The notes below the pieces were generated by a model. It worked only from the letters and a program-made list of their open reading frames with translations, was not told the DNA's origin and did not search any database. From Pseudomonas sp. RIT288 (GTDB lineage Bacteria > Pseudomonadota > Gammaproteobacteria > Pseudomonadales > Pseudomonadaceae), in contig NZ_JFYN01000005.1 in assembly GCF_000631985.1 (NCBI RefSeq), positions 62,001 to 126,000 on the forward strand: a stretch of 64,000 bases of DNA. The letters run 5' to 3'. Every line of letters starts with the position of its first letter. The stretch's first letter is position 1. Of this stretch, positions 52,001-61,969 are shown piece after piece. Both the position numbers and the translations under genes were made by a program.

Positions 52001-52816
52001 GAGGGCGGCGCTTTGCAGAGCGCCGTCGTTCCAGTTCACCCACAACTCGCCGCCAGCCTTGATCTCGGAAAAATTCCACTGCTGGGTCACACGCTCCGGC
52101 AGCCACTTTGACCAGTCGCTTTGCGGCAGGCTGACGTAACCCTCCACCGAACTGTCCGGCAATTGAGAGGGGCGAATCCGCGTACGCAGGCTCATCGCCA
52201 CCGGTTGCCCGTCGGGCAAGGTCAGACGAGCATCGAGACGCTGACGGCTGCTGCCGGTTTTCAGATTGAGGCCGACGTAGGTAAAGGTCATCGGCGCCTG
52301 ATCCAGCGGCTGCACGGTCACCTGACTGTCGAGCACCGACAGTTGCTGAACCATCTGCGAGCGCTTGAACAATTGCTCGGGATCAAGCGGCTGGTCGTTC
52401 TGCACCGGCAGGCCTTCCAGCGCCCAGGTGCCGTCCTGCGCTTCCTTGACGCTGATCTTCAGGCCGTTCAGTTCCAGATGGGCGATGCGGACTTCACGCG
52501 CCAGCAGACTGGCCCAGAGATCAGGCACCACGCGCACCCGATCCAGACGCAAGGCATTGGCGCCGTCACCGACCATCACGTCATGGGCCAGCAGAATCGG
52601 TGCGAAGCCGCTCCAGTTGCCTTCCAGTTCGCCGATCTGCAACGGCATGCCGAGCGCAGCCGTGGCCTTGTCTTCGATATCGGTGCGGTATTCCGCCACC
52701 AGCGGCGCCAGTTCCCGACCGAGGCTGACGTACAACGCCATCAACACCAGGACCAACGCGCACAGGCCCAGCCCCCAGCGGGTCAGTGCGGCCAAAATGC
52801 GTGTCAGACGCTCCAT
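49013..52816 (-). CDS. yhdP: AsmA-like phospholipid transport protein YhdP
   Basis: The 1267-residue protein has an N-terminal membrane anchor (LGLCALVLVLMALYVSLG) and a very long periplasmic repeating-beta-groove region (DUF3971/AsmA-like), with the C-terminal LPVTNNLPIAALIVGAPAVG. YhdP, TamB and YdbH carry phospholipids to the outer membrane in E. coli. ATG 52816 is chosen with GGGAG nine bases upstream; the frame extends to a TTG at 52837. It lies downstream of rng in the mreBCD-maf-rng-yhdP run. Confidence 0.92.
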   Translation of the reverse strand: MERLTRILAALTRWGLGLCALVLVLMALYVSLGRELAPLVAEYRTDIEDKATAALGMPLQIGELEGNWSGFAPILLAHDVMVGDGANALRLDRVRVVPDLWASLLAREVRIAHLELNGLKISVKEAQDGTWALEGLPVQNDQPLDPEQLFKRSQMVQQLSVLDSQVTVQPLDQAPMTFTYVGLNLKTGSSRQRLDARLTLPDGQPVAMSLRTRIRPSQLPDSSVEGYVSLPQSDWSKWLPERVTQQWNFSEIKAGGELWVNWNDGALQSAALRLNAPQVTGAYAERKPIKISNLALNGYYQRDDEGAIVTLDSLAMNFGETRWESRVQLKQTVATDKTDELWHLQADRLDLTPITPLLNALGPLPESVATVVDHLKVTGGLRNVLLDFRPNATDGSKFGFAANLDNVGFDAYHGAPAARNVSGSLSGNLDGGELRLDSKDFVLHLDPIFAKPWQYIQANARLTWKLDKEGFTLIAPYLKVLGEEGRIAGDFLIRLHFDHSQEDYMDLRVGLVDGDGRYTAKYLPAVLSPALDEWLRTAILKGAVDQGFFQYQGSLSKNAKDVDRSISLFFKVHDAELAFQPGWPHVSKVSGDVFIEDSGVRIVADKGQLLDTQVSDVFVNIPHVPAGQPTHLLLDGGFAGGLGDGLKILQTAPIGTGETFAGWEGEGDLQGKVKLDIPLEKGDLPKILVDFKTANARLKLAEPKLELSQLKGDFRFDSAKGLSGQNIAARAFDKPVTAQIFADGRPNKLKTRVAASGQVEVKKLTDWLGVTQPLPVSGTIPYQLQVNLDGTDSQLTVSSSMKGVAVDLPAPFGMSAEQGRDTVFRMTLQGAERRYWVSYDQLASFAFAAPPNNIADGRGELFLGTGDAVLPEAKGLRIRGVLSELDVAPWQDLVSKYAGNDPGGSAKQLLNSADFKVGKLTAFGTTLDQAAVQVNRKPWAWNLALDSQQAKGSASLPDAKGAPIAVNLQYVRLPAPDPTVQADENSPDPLVSVDPTKIPALDITINQLFLGPDLVGGWSLKVRPTAKGIALNNLDMGLKGILLQGNGGWEGAPGSTNSWFKGRISGKNLADVLKGWGFAPSVTSEEFHMDVDGRWPGSPAWLATKRFSGTLDASLNKGQFVEVEGGAQALRVFGLLNFNSIGRRLRLDFSDLFGKGLSYDRVKGLLVANNGVYITREPIRLTGPSSNLELDGTLDLVGDKVDAKLLVTLPVTNNLPIAALIVGAPAVGGALFLIDKLIGDRVARFASVKYTVKGPWKEPKITFDKPF

Positions 52817-52891
52817 GTCAGTTGGCTCCCATGGCAAAAAAACTACTAAAAGCTGAGGCCAGCCGTTGTGGATTAAATGTGCTGCAGGGGT

Positions 52892-54349
52892 TCAGAGCAG
52901 CACCACGTCATATTGTTCCTGCGAATACATGGTCTCGACCTGAAAGCGTATGGTGCGGCCAATAAACCCTTCAAGCTCGGCGACGTTACCGGATTCTTCA
53001 TCGAGCAAACGGTCCACCACTTTCTGGTTCGCCAGCACCCGGTAACCCTCAGCCTGATAGGCGCGGGCTTCGCGCAGAATCTCGCGGAAAATCTCGTAAC
53101 AGATGGTTTCCGGGGTCTTCAGCTTGCCACGCCCCTGGCAACTGCTGCACGGTTCGCACAGCACTTGCTCAAGGCTTTCGCGGGTGCGCTTGCGGGTCAT
53201 CTGCACCAGGCCCAACTCGGTGATGCCGATGATGTTGGTCTTGGCGTGATCACGTTCGAGCTGTTTTTCCAGGGTGCGCAGCACCTGGCGCTGATGCTCT
53301 TCATCTTCCATGTCGATGAAGTCGATGATGATGATCCCGCCCAGATTGCGCAGGCGCAGCTGCCGGGCAATCGCGGTGGCGGCTTCGAGGTTGGTCTTGA
53401 AGATGGTTTCTTCGAGATTGCGATGGCCGACAAACGCGCCGGTGTTGACGTCGATGGTGGTCATGGCTTCCGCCGGATCGACCACCAGATAACCGCCAGA
53501 CTTGAGCGGCACTTTGCGTTCGAGGGCTTTCTGGATTTCGTCTTCGACGCCATACAGGTCGAAAATCGGCCGCTCGCCCGGATAGTGCTCCAGACGATCG
53601 GCGATTTCCGGCATCAGTTCGGCGACGAACTGCGTGGTTTTCTGGAAAGTTTCCCGGGAATCGATGCGGATTTTCTCGATCTTCGGGCTGACCAGATCGC
53701 GCAAGGTGCGCAGGGCCAGACCGAGGTCTTCGTAGATCACACTCGGCGCGCCGATGGTCTTGATCTGCGCATTGATCTGATCCCACAGACGGCGCAGGTA
53801 GCGGATGTCCATGAGGATCTCATCGGCCCCGGCACCTTCGGCGGCGGTACGCAGGATGAAGCCACCGGCCTCCTTGATCCCTTCCTTGGCCACACAATCG
53901 CTGACCACCTGTTTGAGGCGCTCGCGCTCGGCTTCGTCTTCTATTTTCAGGGAAATGCCGACGTGGGCGGTGCGCGGCATGTACACCAGATAACGCGACG
54001 GAATCGACAACTGCGTGGTCAATCGCGCACCTTTCGAGCCGATCGGATCCTTGGTCACCTGCACCACCAGGCTCTGACCTTCGTGCACCAGCGCGCTGAT
54101 GCTTTCCACCGCCTGGCCTTCGCGCAGGGAGATTTCCGAGGCATGGATGAATGCCGCACGATCCAGACCGATGTCGACGAATGCCGCCTGCATGCCCGGC
54201 AGCACCCGGACAATCTTGCCCTTATAGATGTTGCCGACGATCCCGCGTTTTTGCGTGCGCTCAACGTGGACTTCTTGCAGCACACCGTTTTCGACCACCG
54301 CCACGCGCGATTCCATCGGCGTGATGTTGATCAGAATCTCTTCACTCAT
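52892..54349 (-). CDS. rng: Ribonuclease G
   Basis: The 485-residue endonuclease has an N-terminal S1-like RNA-binding part (GNIYKGKIVRVLPGMQAAFV), the catalytic metal aspartates in TTIDVNTGAFVG and IIDFIDMED, and the zinc-link CEPCSSCQGRG that joins subunits. It lacks the long C-terminal scaffold of RNase E. It matures 16S rRNA 5' ends. ATG 54349 (MSEEILINIT) fits the family; nine upstream codons do not. It is 58 bases downstream of the Maf gene. Confidence 0.96.
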   Translation of the reverse strand: MSEEILINITPMESRVAVVENGVLQEVHVERTQKRGIVGNIYKGKIVRVLPGMQAAFVDIGLDRAAFIHASEISLREGQAVESISALVHEGQSLVVQVTKDPIGSKGARLTTQLSIPSRYLVYMPRTAHVGISLKIEDEAERERLKQVVSDCVAKEGIKEAGGFILRTAAEGAGADEILMDIRYLRRLWDQINAQIKTIGAPSVIYEDLGLALRTLRDLVSPKIEKIRIDSRETFQKTTQFVAELMPEIADRLEHYPGERPIFDLYGVEDEIQKALERKVPLKSGGYLVVDPAEAMTTIDVNTGAFVGHRNLEETIFKTNLEAATAIARQLRLRNLGGIIIIDFIDMEDEEHQRQVLRTLEKQLERDHAKTNIIGITELGLVQMTRKRTRESLEQVLCEPCSSCQGRGKLKTPETICYEIFREILREARAYQAEGYRVLANQKVVDRLLDEESGNVAELEGFIGRTIRFQVETMYSQEQYDVVLL

Positions 54350-54407
54350 GGCAGGGTCTCGTTCAGGCATGTTCACGATAATGGCCGCATCTTGATTCGT
54401 ACGACGC

Positions 54408-55004
54408 TCATTGCGCGTTCAGGTTTTGCCAACAGGGTATGCCGAAATGGCCCAACAGTTCTGCGGTTTCGCAAACCGGCAGCCCGACCACGGCCGAATA
54501 GCTGCCATTGAGCCCGGCGACAAACACCGCGCCGAGGCCCTGAATGCCATAACCACCGGCCTTGTCCCGGGGTTCGCCACTGGCCCAGTAGGCCGCAGCT
54601 TCTTCGCGGCTGATCGGCCGGAACCGCACCAGACTGCGCACCACGCGCGACTCGCAACGCTCGCCTTCGAGCACGGCGATGGCGGTCAGCACTTCATGCT
54701 CCTTGCCGGATAACATCATCAGCATGGCGCATGCGTCGGCTTCGTCCACCGGTTTGCCAAGAATTTTGCCATCGAGCACCACCGCAGTGTCCGCGCCCAG
54801 AACGCAAAACGCCGCGTCGGACACCCGCGTGCGTCGACCGGCCTCGGCCTTGCCACGCGCAAGGCGTTCGACATAGGCCGAGGGCGACTCTTCAGGGAGC
54901 GGGGTTTCATCGATGTCCGCACTGATGGCGGAGAACGGCACGCCGATCTGCGTGAGCAACTCACGCCGACGCGGCGAACCAGAGGCGAGGTAAAGCGGCT
55001 TCAT
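54408..55004 (-). CDS. Maf-like nucleotide pyrophosphatase YhdE
   Basis: The 198-residue enzyme has the Maf signature [19 protein letters not shown], the catalytic base region [18 protein letters not shown] and [17 protein letters not shown]. The operon position between mreD and rng matches the dTTP/UTP pyrophosphatase YhdE, which hydrolyses non-canonical and modified pyrimidine nucleotides. ATG 55004 follows GGGAG at eight bases. Length is normal. Confidence 0.92.
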   Translation of the reverse strand: MKPLYLASGSPRRRELLTQIGVPFSAISADIDETPLPEESPSAYVERLARGKAEAGRRTRVSDAAFCVLGADTAVVLDGKILGKPVDEADACAMLMMLSGKEHEVLTAIAVLEGERCESRVVRSLVRFRPISREEAAAYWASGEPRDKAGGYGIQGLGAVFVAGLNGSYSAVVGLPVCETAELLGHFGIPCWQNLNAQ

Positions 55005-55048
55005 CAAGACATCTCCCTTGTCGAGGTGCGGGCACATGCCTGACCGAA

Positions 55049-55540
55049 TCAGTTGATTTTGTAGCGCCGGCGCAATCCACGCAAAGCGAAGCTGACCCAA
55101 GGCCAGAGCAAGGCACTGACCAATGCCGGCAGTACCAGCGCCAGGGTTGGCTGACGGTTGCCAGTCAAGGCACTGAGCCACAATTGAACCAGTTGGGCGA
55201 GGCCGAAGATCACCAGGATCACCAGGCACTGCTGCCACATCGGAAACATCCGCAGGCGCTGCTGCAAGGACAGCACGAGGAAGGTGATCAGCGTCAGGAT
55301 CAAGGCGTTCTGGCCGAGCAGATCACCCTGCAGCACGTCTTCGGCCAGCCCCAGGCAGAACGCAGTGACCATGCCGACCGTATGCGGCATGTACAACGCC
55401 CAGAAAGTCAGGAGCAAGGCCAGCCACAGCGGGCGGAGGATTTCCATGAACATCGGCAGCGGTGAAACACTGAGCAGGATGCCGACGACAAACGTCAGCC
55501 AGACAATCCAGCCGTTACGCGAAGCAGTAGCCCCGACCAT
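55049..55540 (-). CDS. mreD: Rod shape-determining protein MreD
   Basis: The 163-residue inner-membrane protein has five or so helices ([69 protein letters not shown]) and the conserved [17 protein letters not shown]. It connects MreBC to the elongasome. Its start overlaps the mreC stop by one base. Confidence 0.93.
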   Translation of the reverse strand: MVGATASRNGWIVWLTFVVGILLSVSPLPMFMEILRPLWLALLLTFWALYMPHTVGMVTAFCLGLAEDVLQGDLLGQNALILTLITFLVLSLQQRLRMFPMWQQCLVILVIFGLAQLVQLWLSALTGNRQPTLALVLPALVSALLWPWVSFALRGLRRRYKIN

Positions 55541-56652
55541 TATTCTTGCCTCCCGGTATTGGCCGGCGCAGTGGCGGGCGGTTTAGCCGCCGGTCGCGCA
55601 GCCGGCTGGGATGCTGGCGGCTTGCTCGCCGCCGCTGGCTTGGCCGCAGGTTTGGCCGGCGTAGTGCTAGCCGCGGCAGCTGGAGCTGGAGCGGCCGGTG
55701 CAGCGGGTGTTGCCGCCGCTGCCGGTGCGTTGACGACTTTCGGCACCGTGGCCGGAAGCATCGGGCCACCGCCCTGTGCATCAAGATTTTCCTGGGCCTG
55801 GGCCGCATCGTTGGCGCGCTCTTCAGCGGTGCGGTTGTCACTGAATACCAGCAGCAGATAACGGCTGCGGTTCAACGCAGCGGTCGGCACCGCGCGGACA
55901 ATCGCGAACGGCTGGCCGGAATCGTGGATGACTTCCTTGACCGTCGCCACCGGATAACCGGCCGGGAAGCGCTGACCGAGGCCGGAGCTGACCAGCAGAT
56001 CGCCCTCCTTGATGTCAGCGGTATCGGCAACATGCCGCAGTTCCAGACGTTCCGGGTTGCCGGTGCCGCTGGCAATTGCCCGCAGACCGTTACGGTTCAC
56101 CTGGACAGGAATGCTGTGAGTGGTGTCGGTCAGCAGCAGTACACGGGAGGTGTACGGCATCAACTCGACCACCTGGCCCATCAGGCCGCGTGCATCGAGC
56201 ACCGGCTGACCGAGCACTACGCCATCGCGCTCACCTTTATTGATGATGATGCGATGGGTGAAGGGATTGGGATCCATGCCGATCAACTCGGCCACTTCGA
56301 CCTTTTCGTTGACCAGTGCGGAGGAATTGAGCAACTCGCGCAGCCGCACGTTCTGCTCGGTGAGGGCGGCAAGTTTCTGCATGCGCCCCTGCAACAGCAG
56401 GTTCTCGGTCTTGAGTTTTTCGTTTTCGGCGACAAGCTCGGTGCGGCTGCCGAACTGACTGGCGATCCCTTCCCACAGCCGTCCGGGCAGGTCGGTGATC
56501 CAGTAGGCGTCCATCAACACCAGCGACGCTTGTTTGCGCGCGGGTTTGAGCAGGTCGAAGCGGGCATCGACCACCATCAGCGCGACCGACAGCACGGCCA
56601 GCACCAACAGGCGCACACCCAACGAAGGGCCTTTGGCGAAAAGCGGTTTAAT
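55540..56652 (-). CDS. mreC: Rod shape-determining protein MreC, probable ATT start
   Basis: The protein has an N-terminal helix (LGVRLLVLAVLSVALMVVDA), a coiled coil (about 65-110), two beta-barrels (DGVVLGQPVLDARGLMGQVV; GDLLVSSGLGQRFPAGYPVA) and a Pro/Ala-rich C-terminal tail of about 90 residues. E. coli MreC begins MKPIFSRGPSLQ; here the frame reads x-KPLFAKGPSLG, with ATT at 56652 exactly where Met is expected and GGAGGAG six bases before it. An ATT start giving 370 residues is therefore likely; a TTG at 56622 would drop the conserved KPLFAKGPS. It forms the periplasmic scaffold of the elongasome with MreB and MreD. Confidence 0.92.
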   Translation of the reverse strand: MKPLFAKGPSLGVRLLVLAVLSVALMVVDARFDLLKPARKQASLVLMDAYWITDLPGRLWEGIASQFGSRTELVAENEKLKTENLLLQGRMQKLAALTEQNVRLRELLNSSALVNEKVEVAELIGMDPNPFTHRIIINKGERDGVVLGQPVLDARGLMGQVVELMPYTSRVLLLTDTTHSIPVQVNRNGLRAIASGTGNPERLELRHVADTADIKEGDLLVSSGLGQRFPAGYPVATVKEVIHDSGQPFAIVRAVPTAALNRSRYLLLVFSDNRTAEERANDAAQAQENLDAQGGGPMLPATVPKVVNAPAAAATPAAPAAPAPAAAASTTPAKPAAKPAAASKPPASQPAARPAAKPPATAPANTGRQE

Positions 56653-56739
56653 AAGCCGCTCCTCCCAGGCAAATGTTCTGTTTATTCATACGGCATCAAA
56701 CCGGCCTGGATGAAGACTGACAGAAGATAAACGCCAACA

Positions 56740-56761
56740 GGCAGCACTGCAAAGTGCTGCC
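56740..56761 (-). other. Hairpin in the mreB-mreC gap
   Basis: A perfect nine-pair stem (GGCAGCACT, four-base loop, AGTGCTGCC) lies 33 bases after the mreB stop, without a T-run. It may attenuate or protect the mreB transcript, giving more MreB than MreC. Confidence 0.5.
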
Positions 56762-56793
56762 TGTGCGCTCACCCACGTATTGCAAACCGGCGC

Positions 56794-57843
<1,050 letters not shown>

Positions 57844-58042
57844 CTAGGCAACGCGTGGGTAAAAAAGTGCGGCAAACTCTAACAACGACAGGGATTTTGG
57901 GCAAGGCGCCAATATGTTAAATTGGCCGCTTTTCTGTGCACCAAGCCCCACAATCGCGGCCTTATGACCGTAGAAGTGCGGTAGTGTTCCGACAATCTAA
58001 CACACGGACGCCGTCCGTTCTGTTTTCCACTGGAGAATCCCG

Positions 58043-58330
58043 ATGGCGCTAGAACGCTCCGACGTGGAAAAAATCGCACATCTGGCCTGCCTTGGCCTGA
58101 ATGATGCCGATCTTCCGCACATTACTTCCGCCCTCAACAGCATTCTCGGGCTGGTCGACGAAATGCAGGCCGTCGATACCGACGGTATCGAGCCTTTGGC
58201 CCACCCGCTGGAAGCCAGTCAGCGCCTGCGCGCCGACGTCGTGACCGAGACCAATCACCGCGAGGCCTATCAGTCCATCGCACCAGCGGTCGAAAACGGC
58301 CTGTATCTGGTTCCGAAAGTCATCGACTAA
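58043..58330 (+). CDS. gatC: Asp/Glu-tRNA amidotransferase subunit C
   Basis: The 95-residue small subunit ([20 protein letters not shown]) has the conserved [14 protein letters not shown] and a C-terminal [10 protein letters not shown] that wraps between GatA and GatB. It stabilises the complex that converts misacylated Asp-tRNA(Asn) and Glu-tRNA(Gln). GGAG precedes the ATG; gatA follows after 16 bases. Confidence 0.96.
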   Translation: MALERSDVEKIAHLACLGLNDADLPHITSALNSILGLVDEMQAVDTDGIEPLAHPLEASQRLRADVVTETNHREAYQSIAPAVENGLYLVPKVID

Positions 58331-58346
58331 AGGGAAAGAGCCTGCA

Positions 58347-59798
58347 ATGCATCAAATGACTCTGGCCGAGATCGCCCGCGGTCTCGCCGATAAAAAGTTT
58401 TCCTCCGAAGAGCTGACCAAAGTCCTGCTGGCGCGTATTACCCAGCTCGATCCGCAGCTCAACAGTTTCATCAGCCTCACCGAAGAGCTGGCGCTCGAGC
58501 AGGCGAAAGCCGCCGACGCGCGCCGGGCCAACGGTGAGAGCGGCGCCCTGCTCGGAGCGCCGATCGCCCACAAGGATCTGTTCTGCACCCAGGGCATCCG
58601 CACCAGCTGCGGCTCGAAGATGCTCGACAATTTCAAAGCGCCGTACGACGCCACCGTGGTTGCGAAACTGGCCGCTGCCGGCGCCGTGACACTGGGCAAG
58701 ACCAACATGGACGAATTCGCCATGGGTTCGGCCAACGAGTCGAGCTGGTACGGCGCGGTGAAAAACCCGTGGAACCTGGAACACGTGCCGGGCGGTTCAT
58801 CCGGCGGTTCGGCGGCGGCGGTTGCCGCGCGTCTGTTGCCGGCGGCCACGGCCACCGACACCGGCGGTTCGATCCGTCAGCCGGCGGCGTTCACCAACCT
58901 GACTGGCCTGAAACCGACCTACGGTCGTGTTTCGCGCTGGGGCATGATCGCTTACGCCTCCAGCCTTGATCAGGGCGGCCCGTTGGCGCGCACGGCTGAA
59001 GACTGCGCAATTTTGTTGCAAGGTATGGCCGGGTTCGACCAGAACGACTCCACCAGCATCGATGAGCCGGTTCCGGACTACTCCGCCAGCCTCAACACTT
59101 CGCTGCAAGGCCTGCGCATCGGCGTGCCGAAGGAATACTTCAGCGCCGGTCTCGACCCGCGCATCGCCGAACTGATCCAGAACAGCATCCAGGAGCTGCA
59201 GAAGCTCGGTGCCGTGATCAAGGAAATCAGCCTGCCGAACATGCAGCACGCGATTCCTGCGTACTACGTGATCGCCCCGGCCGAAGCTTCCTCGAACCTG
59301 TCGCGTTTCGACGGCGTGCGTTTCGGCCATCGCTGCGAGAACCCGGAAAACCTGATCGACCTGTACAAACGCTCGCGCGGCGAAGGCTTCGGGCCTGAAG
59401 TCCAGCGCCGGATCATGGTCGGTGCCTACGCGCTGTCCGCCGGTTACTACGACGCCTACTACCTGAAAGCGCAGAAGATCCGTCGTCTGGTGAAGAACGA
59501 CTTCATGGCGGCCTTTAATGAAGTCGACATCATCCTCGGCCCGACCACGCCGAACCCGGCCTGGAAGCTCGGCGCCAAGAACAGCGACCCGGTCGCTGCC
59601 TATCTGGAAGACGTCTACACCATCACCGCCAACCTCGCGGGCCTGCCGGGCCTGTCGATGCCGGCCGGTTTTGTCGACGGTCTGCCGGTTGGCGTGCAGT
59701 TGCTCGCGCCGTATTTCCAGGAAGGCCGTTTGCTCAACGTTGCCCACCAGTATCAGTTACACACTGACTGGCACACCCGCACCCCGCAGGGGTTTTGA
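58347..59798 (+). CDS. gatA: Asp/Glu-tRNA amidotransferase subunit A
   Basis: The 483-residue amidase-signature enzyme has the triad Lys in [14 protein letters not shown], cis-Ser in [15 protein letters not shown] and Ser in [16 protein letters not shown]. It releases ammonia from glutamine for GatB. Its stop region is the left arm of a large palindrome reaching to gatB. Confidence 0.97.
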   Translation: MHQMTLAEIARGLADKKFSSEELTKVLLARITQLDPQLNSFISLTEELALEQAKAADARRANGESGALLGAPIAHKDLFCTQGIRTSCGSKMLDNFKAPYDATVVAKLAAAGAVTLGKTNMDEFAMGSANESSWYGAVKNPWNLEHVPGGSSGGSAAAVAARLLPAATATDTGGSIRQPAAFTNLTGLKPTYGRVSRWGMIAYASSLDQGGPLARTAEDCAILLQGMAGFDQNDSTSIDEPVPDYSASLNTSLQGLRIGVPKEYFSAGLDPRIAELIQNSIQELQKLGAVIKEISLPNMQHAIPAYYVIAPAEASSNLSRFDGVRFGHRCENPENLIDLYKRSRGEGFGPEVQRRIMVGAYALSAGYYDAYYLKAQKIRRLVKNDFMAAFNEVDIILGPTTPNPAWKLGAKNSDPVAAYLEDVYTITANLAGLPGLSMPAGFVDGLPVGVQLLAPYFQEGRLLNVAHQYQLHTDWHTRTPQGF

Positions 59799-59922
59799 AA
59801 CTGCTGCGCTCGGTAATGCTGCGTTGAAAACTGGCTCGTAATGCTCATTGACTAAAGTCAACTCCGCTTACTCGCCAGTTTTCGCCTTGCCTTACCTTCG
59901 CTCGCGACGTTTCAAAATCCCC
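59789..59922 (+). repeat. Large nested palindrome between gatA and gatB
   Basis: The outer arms GGGGTTTTGAAAC (59789-59801, including the gatA stop) and GTTTCAAAATCCCC (59909-59922) enclose a co-centred inner set: GAAAACTGGC with GCCAGTTTTC (59826-59835, 59874-59883), GTAA with TTAC, and TTGAC with GTCAA around a TAAA loop. The gap has no gene; the transcript would form a hairpin of over 120 bases inside the gatCAB operon. Confidence 0.7.
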
Positions 59923-59944
59923 AGCAAAAGGCTAGGAGACACAC

Positions 59945-61390
59945 ATGCAATGGGAAGTCGTGATCGGGCTGGAGATTCACACTCAGCTCACTACCCGGTC
60001 GAAAATCTTTTCCGGTAGTTCCACCCAGTTCGGCTCTGAGCCGAACACCCAGGCCAGCCTGATCGACCTGGGCATGCCCGGCGTGTTGCCGGTGCTGAAC
60101 CAGGAAGCGGTGCGCATGGCGGTGATGTTCGGTCTGGCGATTGACGCCGAGATCGGTCAGCACAACGTGTTCGCGCGTAAAAACTACTTCTACCCGGACC
60201 TGCCGAAGGGCTACCAGATCAGCCAGATGGAGTTGCCGATCGTCGGCAAGGGCCACCTGGACATCGCGCTGGAAGACGGCACCGTCAAACGTGTCGGCAT
60301 CACCCGCGCGCATCTGGAAGAAGACGCTGGCAAGAGCCTGCACGAAGAATTCAACGGTGCCACCGGTATCGACCTGAACCGTGCCGGCACGCCGCTGCTG
60401 GAAATCGTTTCCGAGCCGGACATGCGTAGCGCCAAGGAAGCCGTGGCTTACGTCAAGGCGATCCACGCGTTGGTACGTTATCTGGGTATTTGCGACGGCA
60501 ACATGGCCGAAGGTTCGCTGCGTTGCGACTGCAACGTCTCGGTACGCCCGAAAGGCCAGGTCGAGTTCGGCACCCGCTGCGAGATCAAGAACGTCAACTC
60601 GTTCCGTTTCATCGAGAAGGCTATCAACTCCGAGATCCAGCGTCAGATCGAGCTGATCGAAGACGGCGGCAAAGTGATCCAGCAGACCCGTCTGTACGAT
60701 CCGAACAAGGACGAGACCCGTCCGATGCGTTCCAAAGAGGAAGCCAACGACTACCGTTACTTCCCCGACCCGGATCTGCTGCCGGTGGTCATCGAAGAGT
60801 CGTTCCTCGGCGAGGTGCGCGCCACCCTGCCGGAACTGCCACCGCAAAAACGCGAGCGTTTCCAGAGCCAGTTCGGTCTGTCGGCCTACGACGCCAACGT
60901 GCTGGCCACCAGCCGTGAACAAGCGGATTATTTCGAGAAAGTCGCAGCCATCGGCGGCGACGCCAAACTGGCGGCGAACTGGGTGATGGTCGAGTTGGGC
61001 AGCCTGCTCAACAAGCAAGGCCTGGACATCGACGAGTCGCCGGTTTCCGCTGAACTGTTGGGCGGCATGTTGCAGCGCATCAAGGACAAGACCATCTCCG
61101 GCAAGATCGCCAAAGTGGTGTTCGAAGCGATGGCCAACGGCGAAGGCACGGCGGACGAGATCATCGACAAGCGCGGTCTGAAGCAAGTGACCGACAGCGG
61201 CGCGATCTCGGCGGTACTGGACGAAATGCTCGCGGCCAACGCCGAGCAGGTCGAGCAATACCGCGCGGCTGATGAAGCCAAGCGCGGCAAGATGTTCGGC
61301 TTCTTCGTCGGTCAGGCCATGAAGGCTTCGAAAGGCAAAGCCAACCCGCAGCAAGTGAACGAACTGCTGAAAAGCAAGCTCGAAGGCTGA
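59945..61390 (+). CDS. gatB: Asp/Glu-tRNA amidotransferase subunit B
   Basis: The 481-residue subunit has the GatB/E catalytic kinase-like domain ([62 protein letters not shown]) and C-terminal helical and YqeY-like tRNA-binding domains ([20 protein letters not shown]). It phosphorylates the tRNA-bound acid and amidates it with GatA ammonia. AGGAG precedes the ATG, just outside the palindrome. Confidence 0.97.
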   Translation: MQWEVVIGLEIHTQLTTRSKIFSGSSTQFGSEPNTQASLIDLGMPGVLPVLNQEAVRMAVMFGLAIDAEIGQHNVFARKNYFYPDLPKGYQISQMELPIVGKGHLDIALEDGTVKRVGITRAHLEEDAGKSLHEEFNGATGIDLNRAGTPLLEIVSEPDMRSAKEAVAYVKAIHALVRYLGICDGNMAEGSLRCDCNVSVRPKGQVEFGTRCEIKNVNSFRFIEKAINSEIQRQIELIEDGGKVIQQTRLYDPNKDETRPMRSKEEANDYRYFPDPDLLPVVIEESFLGEVRATLPELPPQKRERFQSQFGLSAYDANVLATSREQADYFEKVAAIGGDAKLAANWVMVELGSLLNKQGLDIDESPVSAELLGGMLQRIKDKTISGKIAKVVFEAMANGEGTADEIIDKRGLKQVTDSGAISAVLDEMLAANAEQVEQYRAADEAKRGKMFGFFVGQAMKASKGKANPQQVNELLKSKLEG

Positions 61391-61429
61391 CCACAATGGA
61401 GCCAGCATTTGTTACTGGCTCTGATCCCC

Positions 61430-61561
61430 TGTGGCGAGGGAGCTTGCTCCCGCTGGTCTGCGCAGCAGCCCCAAGTCGGCAATCGCACTCTTTCAGAAAG
61501 AATGCGGTTGCTGGTTTTGCGACCGCTTCGCGGCCGAGCGGGAGCAAGCTCCCTCGCCACA
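61430..61561. repeat. Inverted repeat pair of the GCGAGGGAGCTTGCTCCC type
   Basis: TGTGGCGAGGGAGCTTGCTC and its complement lie at the two ends of a 132-base block between gatB and the RlpA-like gene. A different REP subfamily from most others in the window; probable gatCAB terminator. Confidence 0.75.
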
Positions 61562-61581
61562 ATTATTCTGGGAGCTTTCGA

Positions 61582-61956
61582 ATGAAACGTCTGCTCGGCG
61601 CCTGCGCCCTGCTCTCCTTGCTCGCCGGTTGCGCCAGCAACGACATCATCGACCCGCACGGTTACGACCAGACCGGTGTCGCCTCCTATTACGGTGCCAA
61701 GCACCACGGTAAACGCACCGCCAGTGGCGAGCCGTTCAACCAGAATTCCCTGACCGCCGCCCACCGCCAATTGCCATTCGGCACACGGGTGAAGGTCACC
61801 AACCTGAAAAACGACAAATCCTGCGTTGTGCGCATCAACGATCGTGGCCCGCACACCCGTGGCCGCTTGATCGATGTCTCGCGTGAAGCTGCCGAACGCC
61901 TCGGCATGCTCGGCAGCGGCACGGCGCGGGTGCGCATACAGGCCCTCGACGACTGA
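61582..61956 (+). CDS. RlpA-like double-psi beta-barrel lipoprotein
   Basis: The 124-residue protein is a lipoprotein (lipobox LLAGC, Cys17) with a single RlpA domain: GVASYYGAKHHGKRTASGEP, FNQNSLTAAHRQLPFGTRVK and VVRINDRGPHTRGRLIDVSR. The acidic and histidine residues of RlpA lytic transglycosylase (Glu in SGEPF, His in AAHRQ, Asp in INDRGP) are present. The SPOR domain of RlpA is absent, so septal targeting is not expected. It may cleave denuded peptidoglycan. Confidence 0.88.
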   Translation: MKRLLGACALLSLLAGCASNDIIDPHGYDQTGVASYYGAKHHGKRTASGEPFNQNSLTAAHRQLPFGTRVKVTNLKNDKSCVVRINDRGPHTRGRLIDVSREAAERLGMLGSGTARVRIQALDD

Positions 61957-61969
61957 TGGAGCGCTGACC

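Noticed and set aside
59799..59944. Possible tRNA or small gene in the gatA-gatB gap
   Set aside because: The stem lengths and loops do not fit a cloverleaf, no acceptor CCA arrangement is present, and no coding frame with an SD is found; the symmetry is that of a palindrome.
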